Assembly (NCBI GenBank): GCA_001023575.1 | Contig: CP011489.1 | Location: forward strand, 930,001 to 994,000 | Source: Actinobacteria bacterium IMCC26256 | Lineage (GTDB): Bacteria; Actinomycetota; Acidimicrobiia; IMCC26256 | DNA: 64,000 nt | Direction of reading: 5' to 3' | Part shown: piece after piece, positions 1-7,140 of the stretch | Numbering within the stretch: the stretch's first letter is position 1 | Layout of the letters: each line of letters begins with the position of its first letter | Translations under genes and position numbers: made by a program | Notes under the pieces: model-generated | The model's database searches: none | What the model was told of the DNA's origin: nothing | Seen by the model: only the letters and a program-made list of their open reading frames with translations

Positions 1-2
1 TT

Positions 3-359
3 TTCTGTATTGCAGTATCGACATCGGTATCGGTCTTCATGTTTGCAGTTGCCTGGGGTGTTGGTGGATTCGGGATGGGGTTCGCATACGCTCCAATTAG
101 CCTTGTTGTTCTTGGGGGCGCAGAGAAGGGGAGCGAGGGTAGGTCTTCGTCTGCGCTTCAACTAGCTGACGTACTTGGCTGCGCAATTGGGATTGGTATC
201 GGCGGGGCGCTCGTCGCATTCGGTGAGAGATCGGGCTGGAGTCCATCGAGCGGTCTAGTGATTAATGCGTGTATCGATCTACTCGCTGTGTTCGCAGGAG
301 TCCTGATTGCCTCGCGTTTAAGGGTTCAACCTCTCGGTGCGCAGATTAAGGCGCCATGA
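3..359 (+). CDS. MFS transporter, C-terminal fragment (cut by window edge)
   Basis: The reading frame is open to the first base, so this is the 3' end of a gene that begins outside the window. About 118 residues remain. Two strongly hydrophobic helices are visible: a glycine-rich one (AWGVGGFGMGFAYAPISLVV) and a second starting at LGCAIGIGIGGALVAF, followed by a last helix near the C-terminus. This glycine pattern is typical of the final three helices of major facilitator superfamily carriers. The substrate cannot be told. The stop codon overlaps the ATG of the next gene by 4 nt (ATGA), so the two are probably co-transcribed and translationally coupled. Confidence 0.6.
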   Translation, partial: FCIAVSTSVSVFMFAVAWGVGGFGMGFAYAPISLVVLGGAEKGSEGRSSSALQLADVLGCAIGIGIGGALVAFGERSGWSPSSGLVINACIDLLAVFAGVLIASRLRVQPLGAQIKAP

Positions 360-1315
360 TTACACGTACCTCCGAAGCAGCCTCTCGGATCGTTACTCTG
401 CTCAACTCGGAGTCTGCGGTTGGCGGAGACGCTCTGCGCGACCCCGATCGATTCAAAGATTTCTGTACATCCTTAGAGATTGATCAGGCTGAGTTAAAGG
501 TCGACGAAACACTCTTGGCAATTATGCGTGATCTGCGCGCTGCAGTCGCTAACTGTATTGAGGAGCCTTCATCGAAGAGTTCGCGAGCGCTTGAGCACGT
601 AAGCGCTAAGGCCCAACTAGTAATGCGCGTAGACGATAAAGGTATGCCAATGCTCTCTAGCGCGGCTGCTGGTTCGGCGAGTATTCCTGCTCTCTTCGTT
701 CTCGCTATCGCTGCCCTATCTGAAGATGGAGCATGGAGTCGGATTCGTCTCTGCGATGCGCCAGAGTGCAGCACGGCGTTCTTTGACTCAACGCGTAGCC
801 GCACCCGGCGCTGGTGCAGTATGGCAACGTGTGGGAATAGAGCAAAAGTCTCCGAACACCGCCAGAAGAAAGTCCAGAGGATGACCAGAGGAAGGTTAAG
901 TAAAAGCGCCATGAGAGCACGTTCGTTCGATCACCTGGTACTAAACGTATCTGATGTTGAGGCATCTTTAGTTTGGTACATGCTCCACCTAGGGCTTGAG
1001 CCGGTTCGCGTAGATGAATGGCGACGAGGCGAGGCTCCGTTTCCGTCTCTGAGGATCAACGACTCTGCAATTATTGACTTCTTGAGCAGCGAACGCTCTG
1101 GCGAGAACCTCAACCATTTCTGTCTTGTCGTAGATGATGCCGACCTCCATGCATTGCACGCGAGCGGAGTGATCGAGACAGAGGGGGAGCCAAGGCGGCT
1201 ATACGGTGCGCGCGGTATTGGCTGGGCTCTCTATGTTCTCGATCCAGATGGCAACCGCGTAGAACTGCGCCACTACGGCGAGGAGCCGAGCGCTCCTCAT
1301 TCCGCGTCTAAATAG
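356..1315 (+). CDS. ABATE/CGNR zinc-finger protein fused to a VOC (glyoxalase-fold) domain
   Basis: A 319-residue two-part protein. Residues 1-175 look like an ABATE-type N-terminal region followed by a CGNR zinc finger: the four cysteines are C133, C138, C154 and C159, with the hallmark CGNR at 159-162. CGNR proteins are usually stand-alone, presumed DNA-binding regulators of about 180-200 residues. Residues 188-307 form one VOC module (FDHLVLNVSD... LYVLDPDGNRVELRHY) with candidate metal ligands H193, H254 and E303. The join is a short basic linker. No stop separates the halves. An ATG at 911 lies 15 nt after a purine-rich AGGAAGG, so the VOC part might also be made alone. The gene overlaps the upstream MFS gene by 4 nt. 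A ligand-sensing regulator is an inference. Confidence 0.75.
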   Translation: MITRTSEAASRIVTLLNSESAVGGDALRDPDRFKDFCTSLEIDQAELKVDETLLAIMRDLRAAVANCIEEPSSKSSRALEHVSAKAQLVMRVDDKGMPMLSSAAAGSASIPALFVLAIAALSEDGAWSRIRLCDAPECSTAFFDSTRSRTRRWCSMATCGNRAKVSEHRQKKVQRMTRGRLSKSAMRARSFDHLVLNVSDVEASLVWYMLHLGLEPVRVDEWRRGEAPFPSLRINDSAIIDFLSSERSGENLNHFCLVVDDADLHALHASGVIETEGEPRRLYGARGIGWALYVLDPDGNRVELRHYGEEPSAPHSASK

Positions 1316-1341
1316 GGCTTAAATAGCCGTTAAATAAAACG
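1309..1341. repeat. Three 11-bp tandem repeats across two convergent stop codons
   Basis: The units are TAAATAGGGCT, TAAATAGCCGT and TAAATAAAACG. Unit 1 contains the TAG stop of the CGNR-VOC gene. The junction of units 2 and 3 supplies the TAA stop of the aldehyde dehydrogenase read on the other strand. No hairpin or T-tract terminator is seen here, although two genes converge. Confidence 0.8.
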
Positions 1342-2793
1342 TCGGAGGATTTTCTTCTTGCGCTCTGTATAGGGCGGGTAGGCAATAGGTGGATCTAGGC
1401 GGGTTGTCTTCTTAAGGACGCTCTTGTGATGACTAAAAGTCTCGAAGGTTGACCTGCCGTGGTAGGCGCCTTGCCCAGATTCTCCAACTCCACCAAATGG
1501 GAGATTGGGGGGTACTAGCTGAAAGAGCGTGCCGTTTATGCATGCCCCGCCAGAGGAGGTGCCGTCAAGCACGCGGTCAGTTACTCGTTTGTCTTCGGCG
1601 AAGACGTAGAGAGCAAGTGGCTTGTCGCGATTGTTGATGAAATCTATTGCCTCTTCGACTCCATCGACCGCAAGCACGGGGAGCAGTGGGCCGAAAATCT
1701 CGTCCTGCATTACTTTTGATTCTGGGTCGGTCCCTACAAGGACTGTTGGGGCGATGAAGCAGTCGCTTGCATCACGCTCGCCTCCAAAATAGGGGGTCCC
1801 AGCGCCTTCGCCATCTAGCAGTGCAGAGACTCGGACGAAGTGACGCGAATCGACGATGCGTGCGAAATCTGGGGTCTCCTGAGTATTTACTCCGTACATC
1901 TGTGTCACAGCCTCTTGAAGTTTCTTCAGGAGTTCTGCCTCTACGCTGCGGTGAACCAATACATAATCGGGGGCAACGCAGGTCTGCCCGGCGTTCAAGA
2001 ATTTTCCCCAGGCAATGCGCTTTGCAGCAACAGTGAGATTGGCTGATGCATCTACATAGGTAGGGCTTTTACCGCCTAACTCAAGGGTGACTGGGGTGAG
2101 ATTCTTGGCCGCTGCAGCCATCACGATGCGACCGGTGCTGCCGTGGCCTGTGTAGAAGATGTGATCCCAGCGTTGAGCCAGGAGAGCGGTTGTCTCCGGG
2201 ATCGCTCCCTCTACAACACGTACAGCGGAGTGATCGAGATACTGAGGAATGATTGCTGCGAGAGTTGCAGAGACGGTGGGGGAGACCTCGGAGGGTTTCA
2301 GCACTACACAGTTTCCTGCAGCGATAGCGCCAACGATAGGGGCTAGTAATAACTGCACGGGGTAGTTCCAAGGGCCGATTACAAGCACGACGCCTAGCGG
2401 GTCGCGATAGATGCGCCCCTTGCCGGGGAGTTGCGTTGCTGGAATGCGAACCTTCTCTGGTCGTACCCAGCGGTCTAGGTTCTTTAGCGCAACAGCAATC
2501 TCTGTCAGCACAAACGCGATCTCTGTAACGAAAGCCTCAATATTTGGCTTACCGAGGTCGCTCGCTAAGGCGCTCAAAATATCGTCTTCACGCTCAACGA
2601 GCATTCTCTGAAGTGCCTTTAGTTGCCCCTTGCGCCAGTCAATGCTCTTCGTGGCTCCACTATTGAATGTGGTGCGAAGATCCGCTACGAGCGCCGGAGC
2701 ATCGAGATCGGGGGTGGAGCGCGGGCTCAAAGGTGAAGGCTCGCTGCGTGTGGGGGTCCGGCCTTTGGTGGCGATGCTCTCAGTAGTGGTCAT
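1330..2793 (-). CDS. Aldehyde dehydrogenase (ALDH superfamily, ALDH3-like)
   Basis: This 487-residue protein oxidises an aldehyde to a carboxylic acid with NAD(P)+ in the cytoplasm. The family core is complete: IGPWNYP near 139-144, the Rossmann glycine region TGHGSTG at 215-221, general base E238 in LELGGKSP, catalytic C272 in NAGQTC, and the C-terminal FGGVGESGQGAYHG. IGPWNYP and the short C-terminus ending in basic residues resemble ALDH3-type fatty or aryl aldehyde dehydrogenases. The first 30 residues are rich in Thr, Ser and Pro and are probably disordered. The ATG is preceded by AAGGGAG five bases upstream, which fixes the start. It is convergent with the CGNR-VOC gene. The substrate is unknown, but nearby desaturase, crotonase and P450 genes suit lipid-derived aldehydes. 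Confidence 0.93.
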   Translation of the reverse strand: MTTTESIATKGRTPTRSEPSPLSPRSTPDLDAPALVADLRTTFNSGATKSIDWRKGQLKALQRMLVEREDDILSALASDLGKPNIEAFVTEIAFVLTEIAVALKNLDRWVRPEKVRIPATQLPGKGRIYRDPLGVVLVIGPWNYPVQLLLAPIVGAIAAGNCVVLKPSEVSPTVSATLAAIIPQYLDHSAVRVVEGAIPETTALLAQRWDHIFYTGHGSTGRIVMAAAAKNLTPVTLELGGKSPTYVDASANLTVAAKRIAWGKFLNAGQTCVAPDYVLVHRSVEAELLKKLQEAVTQMYGVNTQETPDFARIVDSRHFVRVSALLDGEGAGTPYFGGERDASDCFIAPTVLVGTDPESKVMQDEIFGPLLPVLAVDGVEEAIDFINNRDKPLALYVFAEDKRVTDRVLDGTSSGGACINGTLFQLVPPNLPFGGVGESGQGAYHGRSTFETFSHHKSVLKKTTRLDPPIAYPPYTERKKKILRRFI

Positions 2794-2865
2794 GGTGCTC
2801 CCTTGTCGAGTTGAGACCCACGATAACCCCTCTAGGTTGTGAGTGCGCAGAGTGCTAAAGAGCAG

Positions 2866-2891
2866 ATTAAATAAGCCTATTAAATAAGGCT
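2866..2891. repeat. 13-bp tandem duplication spanning the HAD gene stop codon
   Basis: The units are ATTAAATAAGCCT and ATTAAATAAGGCT, differing at one base. The second unit carries the TAA stop of the minus-strand HAD gene (2880-2882), and the first repeats it just downstream. This matches the stop-spanning repeats at 1309, 11553 and 32216. Confidence 0.8.
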
Positions 2892-3617
2892 AAGGATGGT
2901 GCTTAAGTCTGGAGCAACGGTTACGCCGCGCCCTCGTGGCTCGTCGTGAGGGCAGCTGTCGTCTGGCCAATGCCCCTCGCGACGCAGGTACATGGGAGTC
3001 ATTCCAGCTTCGAGAGGCCCCTCAACATCGGCCCCCCAAGTGTCGCCGACGAAGAGCACATCCTCAGGCTCAAGGCCCGCCTTGGCAAGGGTATGTGAAT
3101 AGATACGTGGGTTTGGCTTGCGAACCCCTACCCATGCAGAGGAGACAAGAAGATCGACTGCATCGGTAAGGCCAGACTCTTCAATTGCCTCGGCAAGGTC
3201 CCAATCCCAGTTGGAGCAGACAACAAGTTTGAGGTCATCCGCTCGGAGTTGGGCTAGTACCCCTGGCACCTCGTCGTAGGGTTCGAGTACACGAGTAGCT
3301 GCTCCAATCCGTAACTTCTCGGCGATAGTCGCCTGCTCGTCCGGGTGAACATCTGACTCTGAGAGCATTGAGTAGGTGCGCTCCAACTGCCACTTCACGT
3401 AGTGATCTCTGCTCTGCGATGCTGCCTCGTGGTCGTCGCCGTCTATGCCGTCGTTGAACCACTTGTCCCGGATTTCAGGGTCGATGACATAACCATGCTC
3501 TGCAAGTGCCTGCTCTAAGGAGAACCAATGTGTTGCCCGAGCCAGGGTTCCATAAAAGTCAAGCAGGATTCCTCGATATTTAGCCACGCTCCCCATCTTC
3601 ACATTCTTAAGCTTCAT
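2880..3617 (-). CDS. HAD-superfamily hydrolase
   Basis: A 245-residue cytoplasmic phosphatase-like or dehalogenase-like protein. All four HAD motifs are visible: motif I DFYGTLA with nucleophile D20, motif II VCSNWD, motif III lysine in VRKPNPRIY, and motif IV VGDTWGADVEGP. The helical cap lies between motifs I and II. The motif spacing and the NWD after motif II resemble REG-2/HAD-IA proteins, but the substrate cannot be assigned. No clear Shine-Dalgarno sequence precedes either the ATG at 3617 or the in-frame ATG at 3596, so the N-terminus is uncertain by seven residues. The gene is divergent from the acyl desaturase, so the operator at 3680 could affect both. Confidence 0.85.
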   Translation of the reverse strand: MKLKNVKMGSVAKYRGILLDFYGTLARATHWFSLEQALAEHGYVIDPEIRDKWFNDGIDGDDHEAASQSRDHYVKWQLERTYSMLSESDVHPDEQATIAEKLRIGAATRVLEPYDEVPGVLAQLRADDLKLVVCSNWDWDLAEAIEESGLTDAVDLLVSSAWVGVRKPNPRIYSHTLAKAGLEPEDVLFVGDTWGADVEGPLEAGMTPMYLRREGHWPDDSCPHDEPRGRGVTVAPDLSTILSLI

Positions 3618-3679
3618 CTAACGGATGGGGATGCGGAGGCGAGTGGAGCCCCAAAAATTTACCTCCCCGCCTCCACTTC

Positions 3680-3708
3680 CCTACCTACCAGTAGGTAGGC
3701 TAAAAGCC
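3680..3708 (+). promoter_or_regulatory. Palindromic operator overlapping the -10 of a leaderless desaturase promoter
   Basis: Positions 3680-3699 read CCTACCTAC-CA-GTAGGTAGG, a perfect inverted repeat with 9-bp arms and a 2-bp centre. A TANNNT-type -10 hexamer (TAGGCT, 3696-3701) begins inside the right arm. Seven bases then lead to the ATG at 3709, so transcription probably starts at or next to that ATG. A TetR-type repressor is a natural candidate because 20-bp palindromes of this shape are typical of that family, but the regulator is not identified. Confidence 0.6.
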
Positions 3709-4581
3709 ATGCATAAGTACCCAAAGCCAACCCACCTAGTACGCACCCCCGATGAGAGGGTTAACTGGCCACAGTCAATTCCCTTTCTTTTACTGCATTT
3801 TCTACCTATAACGCTCATTTTTACGGGGATCAGTACCACCGCAGTCGTGCTCTTCTTGGTCACCTACTTTGGGCGCATGTTCTTCGTGACGGCTGGGTAC
3901 CACCGCTATTTCTCTCATAAGTCCTACAAGCTTGCGAGGGTCCCACAGTTCATAATGGCCTTTGGGGCAGAGACCTCAGCCCAGAAAGGTGTGCTCTGGT
4001 GGGCAGCTCATCACCGCAACCATCACCAGTTCTCAGATACTGAGCGTGACGTGCACTCGCCCCGCAAAGGCTTCTGGTGGAGTCATGTGGGATGGATCCT
4101 GGCCGACAAATTCAAGGCCTATGACGCGGATCGAATTCGCGATTTCGGAAAGTACCCAGAGCTCGTCTTCATCGACAAGCGTGACTGGATTGCGCCATGG
4201 ACCCTCGGTATCACTTGCTACCTCATTGGCGGGTGGAGCGGATTGGTACTTGGGTTCTTTGCCTCAACGGTTCTGCTCTGGCACACGACGTTCCTTGTTA
4301 ACTCCCTCGCGCATGTCTACGGACGTCGTCGCTACGAGACCGACGACACGAGCCGCAACTCATTGCTCGTTGCGCTTCTAACTGGAGGAGAGGGTTGGCA
4401 CAATAACCACCACCATTACCAGGCAAGCGCTCGTCAAGGGTTCTTCTGGTGGGAGATCGACACCACCTACTACATCCTCAAGTTGCTCAGCCTTGTGGGG
4501 ATCGTAAAAGATCTCCGACAGCCGCCAGATCGAGTCAAGTACTCAGGGCGAATTGGTGACGAGGTTCTCGAGTCTCACTGA
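3709..4581 (+). CDS. Acyl-CoA/acyl-lipid delta-9-type fatty acid desaturase
   Basis: A 290-residue integral membrane di-iron enzyme that introduces a cis double bond into a long acyl chain using O2 and electrons from an external donor. The three histidine boxes are intact: HRYFSH, HRNHH and HNNHHHY, separated by hydrophobic helices as in stearoyl-CoA desaturases. An in-frame ATG at 3625 would add 28 proline-rich residues but lies upstream of the operator; the ATG at 3709, seven bases after a -10-like TAGGCT, is preferred. The electron donor is not adjacent; the ferredoxin/reductase pair at 12695 is one candidate. The gene probably adjusts membrane fluidity, controlled through the palindrome covering its promoter. 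Confidence 0.93.
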   Translation: MHKYPKPTHLVRTPDERVNWPQSIPFLLLHFLPITLIFTGISTTAVVLFLVTYFGRMFFVTAGYHRYFSHKSYKLARVPQFIMAFGAETSAQKGVLWWAAHHRNHHQFSDTERDVHSPRKGFWWSHVGWILADKFKAYDADRIRDFGKYPELVFIDKRDWIAPWTLGITCYLIGGWSGLVLGFFASTVLLWHTTFLVNSLAHVYGRRRYETDDTSRNSLLVALLTGGEGWHNNHHHYQASARQGFFWWEIDTTYYILKLLSLVGIVKDLRQPPDRVKYSGRIGDEVLESH

Positions 4582-4726
4582 TAGTCAAATAAGACCCCTT
4601 TTTTCATAGCCTTTTTTGTTACCACTCGGTAGCAAATCACTTAACGTGTTTGTCGCTAAAAATTCGCTTAAAAGATGCTTGCTAATCGGAACTATTTGGG
4701 TGCATGATTCGTTTTAAGCGGAAGCG

Positions 4727-4743
4727 ATACCCGCTTCGGGTAT
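4727..4743 (+). promoter_or_regulatory. Short perfect inverted repeat in the leader of the 112-residue protein gene
   Basis: ATACCCG-CTT-CGGGTAT is a perfect 7-bp inverted repeat with a 3-nt loop, ending 15 nt before the ATG at 4759 and just before the ribosome binding site. It could be an operator or a 5'-UTR hairpin. The preceding 145 bp, downstream of the desaturase, contain two short T-runs (CCCCTTTTTT and CCTTTTTT) without a stem. Confidence 0.5.
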
Positions 4744-4758
4744 TGCGGAGAGGGAGCA

Positions 4759-5097
4759 ATGCATCCATCAGATCCATCTTTCGCAAGAGACAAAGAACCT
4801 AATAATAAAGTGTATTTAGCACTTGAGTCATTGGAGCCGATCCTCGCAGGAGTGGTCTCCGGCTCATCCCAAGCGGACCCTGTTGAGATGCTTGAGACGC
4901 AATTAGAGGCGGCATTGAATCAACTTGACGGAGCTCGGCTACGACTCGTCAGGTCAAGGCGCCGGGTTGGCGAACTGCAAGAGGTCGTTGCTCACCTCGG
5001 GGAATTCCTGCAGGCAGTCGGCGCAGACGGCCCTAGGCAGATCTCTAATTCTAAGGAGCCAAGAGCGCTACGAGGACTTGAGAGCCACACCGCTTAG
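4759..5097 (+). CDS. Hypothetical coiled-coil protein
   Basis: A 112-residue protein that I do not recognise. It is hydrophilic with no membrane segment or signal peptide. Residues 42-88 form a heptad-rich helix (leucines spaced in ETQLEAALNQLDGARLRL and ELQEVVAHLGEFL) with a basic patch RSRRR in the middle, which suggests a dimeric coiled coil. A strong ribosome binding site (GGAGAGGGAG) sits just before the ATG, so the gene is very likely real. It stands alone between the desaturase and a convergent P450 and carries the inverted repeat at 4727-4743 in its leader. No function is proposed. Confidence 0.65.
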   Translation: MHPSDPSFARDKEPNNKVYLALESLEPILAGVVSGSSQADPVEMLETQLEAALNQLDGARLRLVRSRRRVGELQEVVAHLGEFLQAVGADGPRQISNSKEPRALRGLESHTA

Positions 5098-5125
5098 AAG
5101 CACACTCTCCTCTCCCGCTCACGGG

Positions 5126-6322
5126 TTAGCGAGTTAGTCGAAGCGGCGCGGATACAACCCCTGCGATTACTCCAGATGCCAGGCGCTCTACCGCTCCTGC
5201 CGGCTCAATCTTGCTAAAGGCAGACACAGCTTCTTCTAGAAGTACACGTGCCTCTAGGCGAGCAAGTACAGCGCCGAGGCAGAAGTGCTCTCCAAAGCCC
5301 AGAGATACATGTGGATTAGGGCTGCGAGTGATATCAAAATCCTCGCCCGAGTCACCGAATACTGATTCGTCTCGGTTCGCTGATGAGTAGAGCATTAACA
5401 CGGGGTCGCCCGCTCGAATATCCGCACCGTTGAGCTCAATATCTCTTGCAGCGGTTCTCATAAAGGAGATCACCGGTGTGGTCCAGCGCAGGGCCTCCTC
5501 AACTGCCGTTGGGATTGCGCTTGGGTCGGCTCGTAGTGCGCTCCACTGATCAGGGTGCTCACTCAAAGCTACAAATGTTCCGCTCACGAGGTTGCGGGTG
5601 GTCTCATTACCAGCCACAAGGAGCTGCCCGTAAAACATCATTAGTTCGGCATCATCGAGGCGCTCGCCATCTACCTCCATATTGCAGAGCATCGATACGA
5701 GGTCATCGCTCGGGTCTCTGCGTCGCTGGGCTACGAGATCCAGAAAGTATGTAGCCATCTCGATGAGTGCGGCCTCGGACTCTGGGGTGATTCCGCTAGC
5801 TGCACCGATCATTAGATCTGTCCAGACTGCAAAACGTGGCCAATCCTCTCCAGGTACGCCGAGAAGGTCGGCGATTACCAATAGAGGAAATGGGAGAGCG
5901 ACGCTCTGGACAAAGTCAGTTATCTCGCCTCCCTCGATCTCGCTGAGCAGGCTCTGCGCTCGTGATCGGATGCTCTCCTCGAGGGTTCTAATTCGCGCTG
6001 TCGAGAAACCGGGGTTGACTAATTTTCGATAGCGCGCGTGCTCTGGTGGGTCGACATAAAGAAGCGCACCTGGGATATCGGGGAGGTCGCGCCCGATATC
6101 CATTAGGAGTATTCCTTTAGAGGAGATGAACGTCTCAGGATCGCGCGAGATGCGCAGGATGTCCTCATGCCTCGATGCGATCCAGCACCCTGGGTCTTCA
6201 AGCCATGCAAGAGGTGCCTCGGCCCTGAGCCTCGCTAGGTGAGGAAATGGGTCTCCGGCATAGAAATCTGGCTCTGCAATAGGTAGAAGAAGGGACTGGT
6301 CGCTACTGCGTCGGGGGGTCAC
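5126..6322 (-). CDS. Cytochrome P450
   Basis: A 398-residue soluble bacterial P450 that inserts oxygen into an unidentified substrate using electrons from a ferredoxin. The I-helix oxygen-binding motif is VAGNETTRN, the K-helix ExxR is in VEEALRW, and the heme ligand cysteine lies in LGFGEHFCLGA. No membrane anchor is present. The start is a GTG at 6322; the adjacent ATG is out of frame. No clear ribosome binding site is seen. It is divergent from the tRNA-Cys gene and convergent with the coiled-coil gene. The 3Fe-4S ferredoxin and reductase at 12695-14088 are plausible redox partners. A second, distinct P450 lies at 23600. Confidence 0.93.
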   Translation of the reverse strand: MTPRRSSDQSLLLPIAEPDFYAGDPFPHLARLRAEAPLAWLEDPGCWIASRHEDILRISRDPETFISSKGILLMDIGRDLPDIPGALLYVDPPEHARYRKLVNPGFSTARIRTLEESIRSRAQSLLSEIEGGEITDFVQSVALPFPLLVIADLLGVPGEDWPRFAVWTDLMIGAASGITPESEAALIEMATYFLDLVAQRRRDPSDDLVSMLCNMEVDGERLDDAELMMFYGQLLVAGNETTRNLVSGTFVALSEHPDQWSALRADPSAIPTAVEEALRWTTPVISFMRTAARDIELNGADIRAGDPVLMLYSSANRDESVFGDSGEDFDITRSPNPHVSLGFGEHFCLGAVLARLEARVLLEEAVSAFSKIEPAGAVERLASGVIAGVVSAPLRLTR

Positions 6323-6438
6323 AGTGGAATCATCGCAGAAACTTGGTTACAACGTCTACCTTCGACGGTTGTTACACCACCGGTCTCGGGTAGCCTCGCA
6401 CTTCGCGTCTTTTGATTCGAGAGAAGTACGAGAAGCAC

Positions 6439-6510
6439 GGTGGTGTAGCCGAGTGGTTCAGGCAAGGGTTTGCAAAACCCTGGACGCGGGTTCAATTCCC
6501 GCCACCACCT
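6439..6510 (+). tRNA. tRNA-Cys (anticodon GCA)
   Basis: The cloverleaf can be folded by eye. The acceptor stem is GGTGGTG (6439-6445) with CACCACC (6503-6509). The anticodon stem is AGGGT/ACCCT around a TTGCAAA loop with anticodon GCA. The T arm is GCGGG-TTCAATT-CCCGC. The discriminator base is T at 6510, as expected for cysteine tRNAs. The CCA tail is not encoded. A possible promoter upstream is TTGTTA (6369-6374), a 16-bp spacer and TAGCCT (6391-6396). Confidence 0.97.
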
Positions 6511-6563
6511 CTAGATTTGTAGGGCGAGAGGATGAATCTCGCCGAGAGCCTCAAATGCGAGGA

Positions 6564-7034
6564 TTATCTCGAGAGAATCTCGTAGACCTGCTGAGCTCTG
6601 CCTGCATGCACGGTCTCTTCCCTGCCGTTGAGGCGGAGAAGTCGTGCAATATCTTCATTTGTCTCTAGGTCGGCCCAGTGCTGATATCCCGCATCGCCAT
6701 CTATCTCTCCCTTAACGACCGCTAGAAATAAAGGTGCATCTATCGAGTCTGGCATGGGGGCATCAAGAAGAATCTCCTGCTCAGCAGTCGGGCTCCACTC
6801 TGTGCCGGTCTTAATGCTCAACGCGCGTGCGATTCTGCGCGCATGTCCGCGCTCCTCGACGGCGTTCTTACGGAGAAGGTCGGCGGCCTCTTCGTTTCCA
6901 ACGCGATCGGCAAGCAAGTTATAAAAATGCTCTCCGCTCATCTCAAGACGGTAGATGGTCTCGAGCGCCTCTACATCTAACGCTGACTTGGCGTCGAGGG
7001 TAGATCCTGCTGTGTAGAAATTGAGTTCCGACAT
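6564..7034 (-). CDS. Ferritin-like/rubrerythrin-type di-iron protein
   Basis: A 156-residue all-helical cytoplasmic protein. Di-iron ligands appear as in ferritin-like four-helix bundles: E31/E35 in LEMSGEHF, E61 and H64 in EERGHARR, E110 in VKGEIDGDAG and E140/H143 in EETVHAG. There is no C-terminal rubredoxin domain, so it is not a classical rubrerythrin. The family includes oxygen- and peroxide-detoxifying and iron-handling proteins, so an oxidative-stress role is a reasonable inference. The ATG at 7034 follows AGGAG with an 8-base gap, which supports the start. It is followed by the convergent tRNA-Cys and preceded by RNase D on the same strand, 106 bp away. Confidence 0.85.
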   Translation of the reverse strand: MSELNFYTAGSTLDAKSALDVEALETIYRLEMSGEHFYNLLADRVGNEEAADLLRKNAVEERGHARRIARALSIKTGTEWSPTAEQEILLDAPMPDSIDAPLFLAVVKGEIDGDAGYQHWADLETNEDIARLLRLNGREETVHAGRAQQVYEILSR

Positions 7035-7100
7035 TATTTAGTGCTCCTGTACTTAAAGTTCGAGGGTGTAAGTATTTAGGTCTGTGTTCATGGGTGTTCT

Positions 7101-7132
7101 TTATGCGTGCAAGTGCCTTATGCGTGCAAGTG
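7101..7132. repeat. 17-bp tandem repeat just downstream of rnd
   Basis: TTATGCGTGCAAGTG occurs at 7101-7115 and again at 7118-7132 (period 17). The second copy ends 8 bp from the RNase D stop codon at 7141. No stem-loop is evident. Confidence 0.75.
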
Positions 7133-7140
7133 TAGGTGAC

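Noticed and set aside
484-912. Minus-strand open frame of 142 codons inside the CGNR-VOC gene
   Set aside because: It is opposite a clearly recognised gene, has no start signal and no recognisable motif.
6344-6374. Inverted repeat GTTACAAC...GTTGTTAC between the P450 and tRNA-Cys genes
   Set aside because: The arms pair only with a mismatch and a bulge, and the right arm overlaps the likely tRNA promoter; too weak to list as an operator.
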